Positions 60,783-64,000 of a stretch of DNA of 64,000 bases are shown here, piece by piece. This DNA is from an uncultured Christensenella sp. (GTDB lineage: Bacteria > Bacillota > Clostridia > Christensenellales > UBA1242): assembly GCA_910586385.1 (NCBI GenBank), contig CAJUGX010000001.1, positions 124,264-188,263 of the forward strand, read 5' to 3'. Every line of letters starts with the position of its first letter. Positions within the stretch are counted from its first letter, which is position 1. The notes under the pieces are model-generated. The model saw only the letters and a list, made by a program, of their open reading frames with translations. It did no database searches and was not told the origin of the DNA. Made by a program: the position numbers and the translations under genes.

Positions 60783-63700
60783 TTAAGCATTTTTTGCAAG
60801 AGTGAAGATGAGGTCGATGAGATAATAATCAGTGTGCTTAACTTTTGTCTCACCTTCGCCATCTGTGTTGTATTCAATGACAACAATGTAAGTTTTTTCA
60901 ACATTTTCACTGTTAAGTGTTGCAAGAGAAATTTCTGTTGCAACATCCAATTTGCCTGAGTCATTCAGTTGCCAAAATGTTACTGCTGCATTTTCTGGAA
61001 GATTCAATTTCTTCAGGATGTCTCCTCCCGCCATAATCAAACGATAGCTTGTTGTTGTTTGTGTCTCAACAGTCAATTCTGCTGTATCTTTGTAAACATA
61101 GAATGCAACAGAATATCTGACATATCTTGGTTTGTCGCTTCCCTCTACGGTATAAGTGATAACATAATCCTTGCTGTCAATTCTGATGTCAGTCGTGTCT
61201 TTTCCTTCAGCATCCTTACCTGCAATTTGTAAATCACTGCTGAGCAATCCATTCCTGCCGATAAGTTCAATGCTTTGGATGGTCACCTTGTCGTCTTTCA
61301 AATCAGCCTCGACTTGTCTTGAAACAGCATCTGTCAGCTTTTCTCCCTCTTTGATAAACACTGTTGCACTTGTTGGAGAGTTTGAAGTTGTAAATTTGTA
61401 ATGCACTGTAAGTTGAAAATATTTTCCATTTGAATTTCTAACAATGTAATGTACGTCAATTGTTGTATTTGCACCAATTGAGAAATTCTCTGTTGAGATT
61501 TCACTAATTGCATCACTTAATGCTGTATGATCTGAGCCGTGTGTAAAGTTTCCATTCACCTTATAGAACCTGTAACCGCTTGTTTCAAACAAGTTTGCAA
61601 GGTTGTAAGGTGCATTTTGGTTGAGTACAACATTTCTTTCTTCACTGTCATCACGGCTGACAACATAGAATGTGAAACTGTTGACCTTGGTCACACCATC
61701 GTCAAGAGAAACAAAGCTCTCGTTGTAGATTCCAGTCTGTACTGGAGCCGTGTAGTATGCTTTGTTTGAAGTTGAGTTTGTGATAAGTTTCACAGCTCCA
61801 TCTTCATCAAAAGCATACCAAGGTCCAGAACCAAGTTCGTAAGTAGAACCATCAATGTCATAGTATTTGCCAAGATCTTCGTCCACTGGGCTTTCAACCT
61901 TGACATAATCTCCACCTTCTGTAAGTGTGAAGTAGTCTTTCCCTTCCACAACAGATTCGTCAGTTGTTTTCTTATATTCACTTGCATAGAGCATAATGAC
62001 ATTGTCCTTTCTGTTTAAGACGTTGTATGCCATAACATCAAGTTTGACAACACCATAAGTCATCTCTGAAGTCTTGCTTGTCCTATATCCTACAAGGATA
62101 GTGAGTGTATGAGTGCCCTCTCCCTCAATCTTATAAGTGTTCAAATTGTTGTAGTGAATGATGTTTGAAACGCCACCAATCTCATCTTCCACAATGTGAT
62201 AGACCAAATTGTGCTTTCCTTGTGCTTCCTCTTCAAACAATTCTGCAAAGTTCAAAGTGTCTCCAGCCTCACAAGCGATTGTCTGTCTTGCGCTTCCAAA
62301 TGGAGTATTGGTAATCGTTGAAAGACTGTTGCTTGTATTATCGCTGTAAATAGACAAATCATAACCTCTTGGCACAGCAATCACACCAGAAGCATAACCC
62401 TTCGTTGTCAATCTTCCATATCGTCCTTCTGGAATTGAGATATTCTTTTTGTTGCTTTCATTTTGAGCATTCAAGAACATTCTGAATGATCCAAGTTTAA
62501 GCCTTGTAGAATCAACATCAAAGAATCCATTTTGTCCAGAAACTTTCATGTAGACATTGACTGAAATTGTGCTGTATTGAAGGTTGAAGTTTTTGTCTGT
62601 GATGATGTTTCCACTTTCATCAATAAATGCACTTCCGGCACCGCCCTCAACATCATTGTTGATTTCAAACACATACTTATAACTTGAGCCGCTTCTGAAT
62701 GTAGCCAGGCTATTGGCGATTTCTGAATATCCCGCAAGTTTAAGTTTTTCTCCCCAAACTTCTCTTGGGATGATGTAATAGAAATCATTTACTCCAGATC
62801 TAGACGCCTTCAAATAGCCATCCACAGAAAACTGAATGTTTCCTTTTGCATCAACATCGGTGGCAGTCACTGGAAGCATCTTCTCGTATTGTGGGAACAC
62901 CGAGAATGCCTTTGACATCTGATAATACATGTTTGTGTTTGTAAATCCAGACACACCCTCAATATTGTTGTTTTGACCTTGATACAAGAAGTAAAGAGTT
63001 TCTGTAGTGCTCTTTTTTCCGCTGAGCTCTTGAGCATCATTGATATGAAGAGTGATATTGCTGTTGTACAGGCTTATCGTCTGCTCTGCATACAAGGTTG
63101 ATGTTTCTTGCTCATAATACTGAGCAATTTTGTTTACAGTCAGATCTTTTGCTTCGACCGCAGTGTAAACACCTGTTTCAGATACAGTATAATAGGTCTT
63201 TGATCTGTCAAGCTCTCTGTCTGAAGTTCTCTTGTAAGAAAGCTCATATCGATCAGTCGAAACAAAATATTCTGTATCTTTAACTGGATTTGCCACAACT
63301 TCATACGAATAGGTTTCAGCTGAATATGTGTAATAGGTTTTTCCAGAATTTAAGTCTGCTTTTTCTCTATGATAGAATCTTTCGTCATTCTGCTCGAAAT
63401 ACTTTGTAATTTGATTTGCGTCTACATTTGTTGTGACAACGTACAAGTCAGTGTCTTCAACATATTCATAATAAGTCTTGCCACTGGTGTATGGAGCTGT
63501 TGCTTGCTTGTAGAACTCGTCACCAGTGTATGCTGTGTATGTACCCGTTGAAGAACGCTCATAGTAGGTCTTACCTTTTACAATCATAGAGTCTGTTGAG
63601 TATACATACTTAGGCACTGTACTGGTGTTTCCATCAACAACAGCGACTTGAACCTTTGATCCATTGTAGAAGAATTCGATTTCATCACTGGTTGTTTGCG

Positions 63701-64000
63701 AAACAACGGTGATGTAGAATTTATCTCCTGTCTTATGGAGGCTCTTATAGTTGTAGTCAAGGTTTTTGATGTTTGCAGAAATGCCAACATATCTTGTAAC
63801 CGTATAGTCAGTAGTGTTTGGCTCTGGGTTAACAAGGTCTGAAGTTGGAACTTCTGTAAATGGTTTGTCTGAAATTGCAAATTGCACTGATTCGCCTGGG
63901 TCAAGCACAACTTCAAGTGTATCATTGTAGAGTTTTTGTCCGACAATATTTGGATTTGCAACGCTTGTGTTGTCCATGATGTTTGTCTTACCTTCAAAAC
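60783..64000 (-). CDS. large repeat-containing surface protein, N-terminal part outside the window
   Basis: At least 1070 residues are encoded here; the frame stays open past the first ATG (63977) to the window edge, so the true start lies beyond it. Residues near the start hold about five repeats centred on G/S-K-T-Y-Y (for example VKGKTYYERS, SGKTYYEYV, NSGKTYYTYS, RSKTYYTVS), each about 30-40 residues, and a related copy (EGKDYFTL) later. The rest is beta-rich and Thr/Ser/Asp-rich, as in cell-surface or S-layer proteins. The C-terminus has no sortase motif. It lies 27 bases upstream of cls on the same strand. Confidence 0.8.
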   Translation of the reverse strand, partial: FEGKTNIMDNTSVANPNIVGQKLYNDTLEVVLDPGESVQFAISDKPFTEVPTSDLVNPEPNTTDYTVTRYVGISANIKNLDYNYKSLHKTGDKFYITVVSQTTSDEIEFFYNGSKVQVAVVDGNTSTVPKYVYSTDSMIVKGKTYYERSSTGTYTAYTGDEFYKQATAPYTSGKTYYEYVEDTDLYVVTTNVDANQITKYFEQNDERFYHREKADLNSGKTYYTYSAETYSYEVVANPVKDTEYFVSTDRYELSYKRTSDRELDRSKTYYTVSETGVYTAVEAKDLTVNKIAQYYEQETSTLYAEQTISLYNSNITLHINDAQELSGKKSTTETLYFLYQGQNNNIEGVSGFTNTNMYYQMSKAFSVFPQYEKMLPVTATDVDAKGNIQFSVDGYLKASRSGVNDFYYIIPREVWGEKLKLAGYSEIANSLATFRSGSSYKYVFEINNDVEGGAGSAFIDESGNIITDKNFNLQYSTISVNVYMKVSGQNGFFDVDSTRLKLGSFRMFLNAQNESNKKNISIPEGRYGRLTTKGYASGVIAVPRGYDLSIYSDNTSNSLSTITNTPFGSARQTIACEAGDTLNFAELFEEEAQGKHNLVYHIVEDEIGGVSNIIHYNNLNTYKIEGEGTHTLTILVGYRTSKTSEMTYGVVKLDVMAYNVLNRKDNVIMLYASEYKKTTDESVVEGKDYFTLTEGGDYVKVESPVDEDLGKYYDIDGSTYELGSGPWYAFDEDGAVKLITNSTSNKAYYTAPVQTGIYNESFVSLDDGVTKVNSFTFYVVSRDDSEERNVVLNQNAPYNLANLFETSGYRFYKVNGNFTHGSDHTALSDAISEISTENFSIGANTTIDVHYIVRNSNGKYFQLTVHYKFTTSNSPTSATVFIKEGEKLTDAVSRQVEADLKDDKVTIQSIELIGRNGLLSSDLQIAGKDAEGKDTTDIRIDSKDYVITYTVEGSDKPRYVRYSVAFYVYKDTAELTVETQTTTSYRLIMAGGDILKKLNLPENAAVTFWQLNDSGKLDVATEISLATLNSENVEKTYIVVIEYNTDGEGETKVKHTDYYLIDLIFTLAKNA

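Overview
The window reads as low-GC Bacillota (Firmicutes) DNA, probably from an uncultured gut Clostridia or Bacilli relative. The signs are Shine-Dalgarno GGAGG sites, intrinsic terminators, a LexA-type repressor, Mbov_039x-like conjugation genes and a large repeat-rich surface protein. The host uses the standard bacterial code: many genes here end in TGA (for example those ending at 2921, 6626, 10899, 22518, 40394 and 50775). Species cannot be read from the sequence.

Region 1 (1-44.6 kb) is most of one integrative conjugative element (ICE). It ends at a tyrosine integrase (43206-44483) beside a tRNA-Arg gene; the other end lies left of position 1. Cargo comes first: an AddB/AddA-like nuclease-helicase pair, a PAPS-reductase-family sulfur enzyme with a class V aminotransferase (cysteine desulfurase type), an HExxH protein, a decarboxylase/PnuC pair, and a nine-gene metabolic operon (11706-19773) of unknown product. 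A LexA-like repressor with a perfect 33-bp palindromic operator opens the transfer part. That part holds a sigma-like regulator, a relaxosome protein, the relaxase, VirD4, a large surface protein, a VirB2-like pilin, VirB6 and VirB4. An accessory string (36.3-43 kb) follows: DUF3846, an LRR protein, a CHC2/TOPRIM primase, a C5-cytosine methylase, an integrase-like protein without its catalytic residues, an Xis-like protein and the integrase.

Region 2 (44.7-51 kb) is chromosomal flank: tRNA-Arg(UCG), a T-arm-less tRNA relic, an orphan VirD4-type ATPase, several hypotheticals and a candidate structured RNA.

Region 3 (about 51.0-59.25 kb) is a small integrated replicon. It carries a rolling-circle HUH Rep, XRE and coiled-coil repressors, small hypotheticals, an Xis and an integrase with an inserted HTH. 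The Rep frame is open only if four internal TGA codons are read as Trp, and the Xis frame only if one is. All other genes of the element use TGG only. This looks like a replication and excision module gated by genetic code and is the most unusual finding.

Region 4 (59.3-64 kb) is chromosome again: a cardiolipin synthase and a repeat-rich surface protein that runs off the window.

A second unusual pattern is that eight (nine with a close variant) of the consecutive accessory genes between 36.6 and 43 kb encode unrelated proteins ending in -[S/A/G/Y]-E-M (once with one extra residue), using different synonymous codons.
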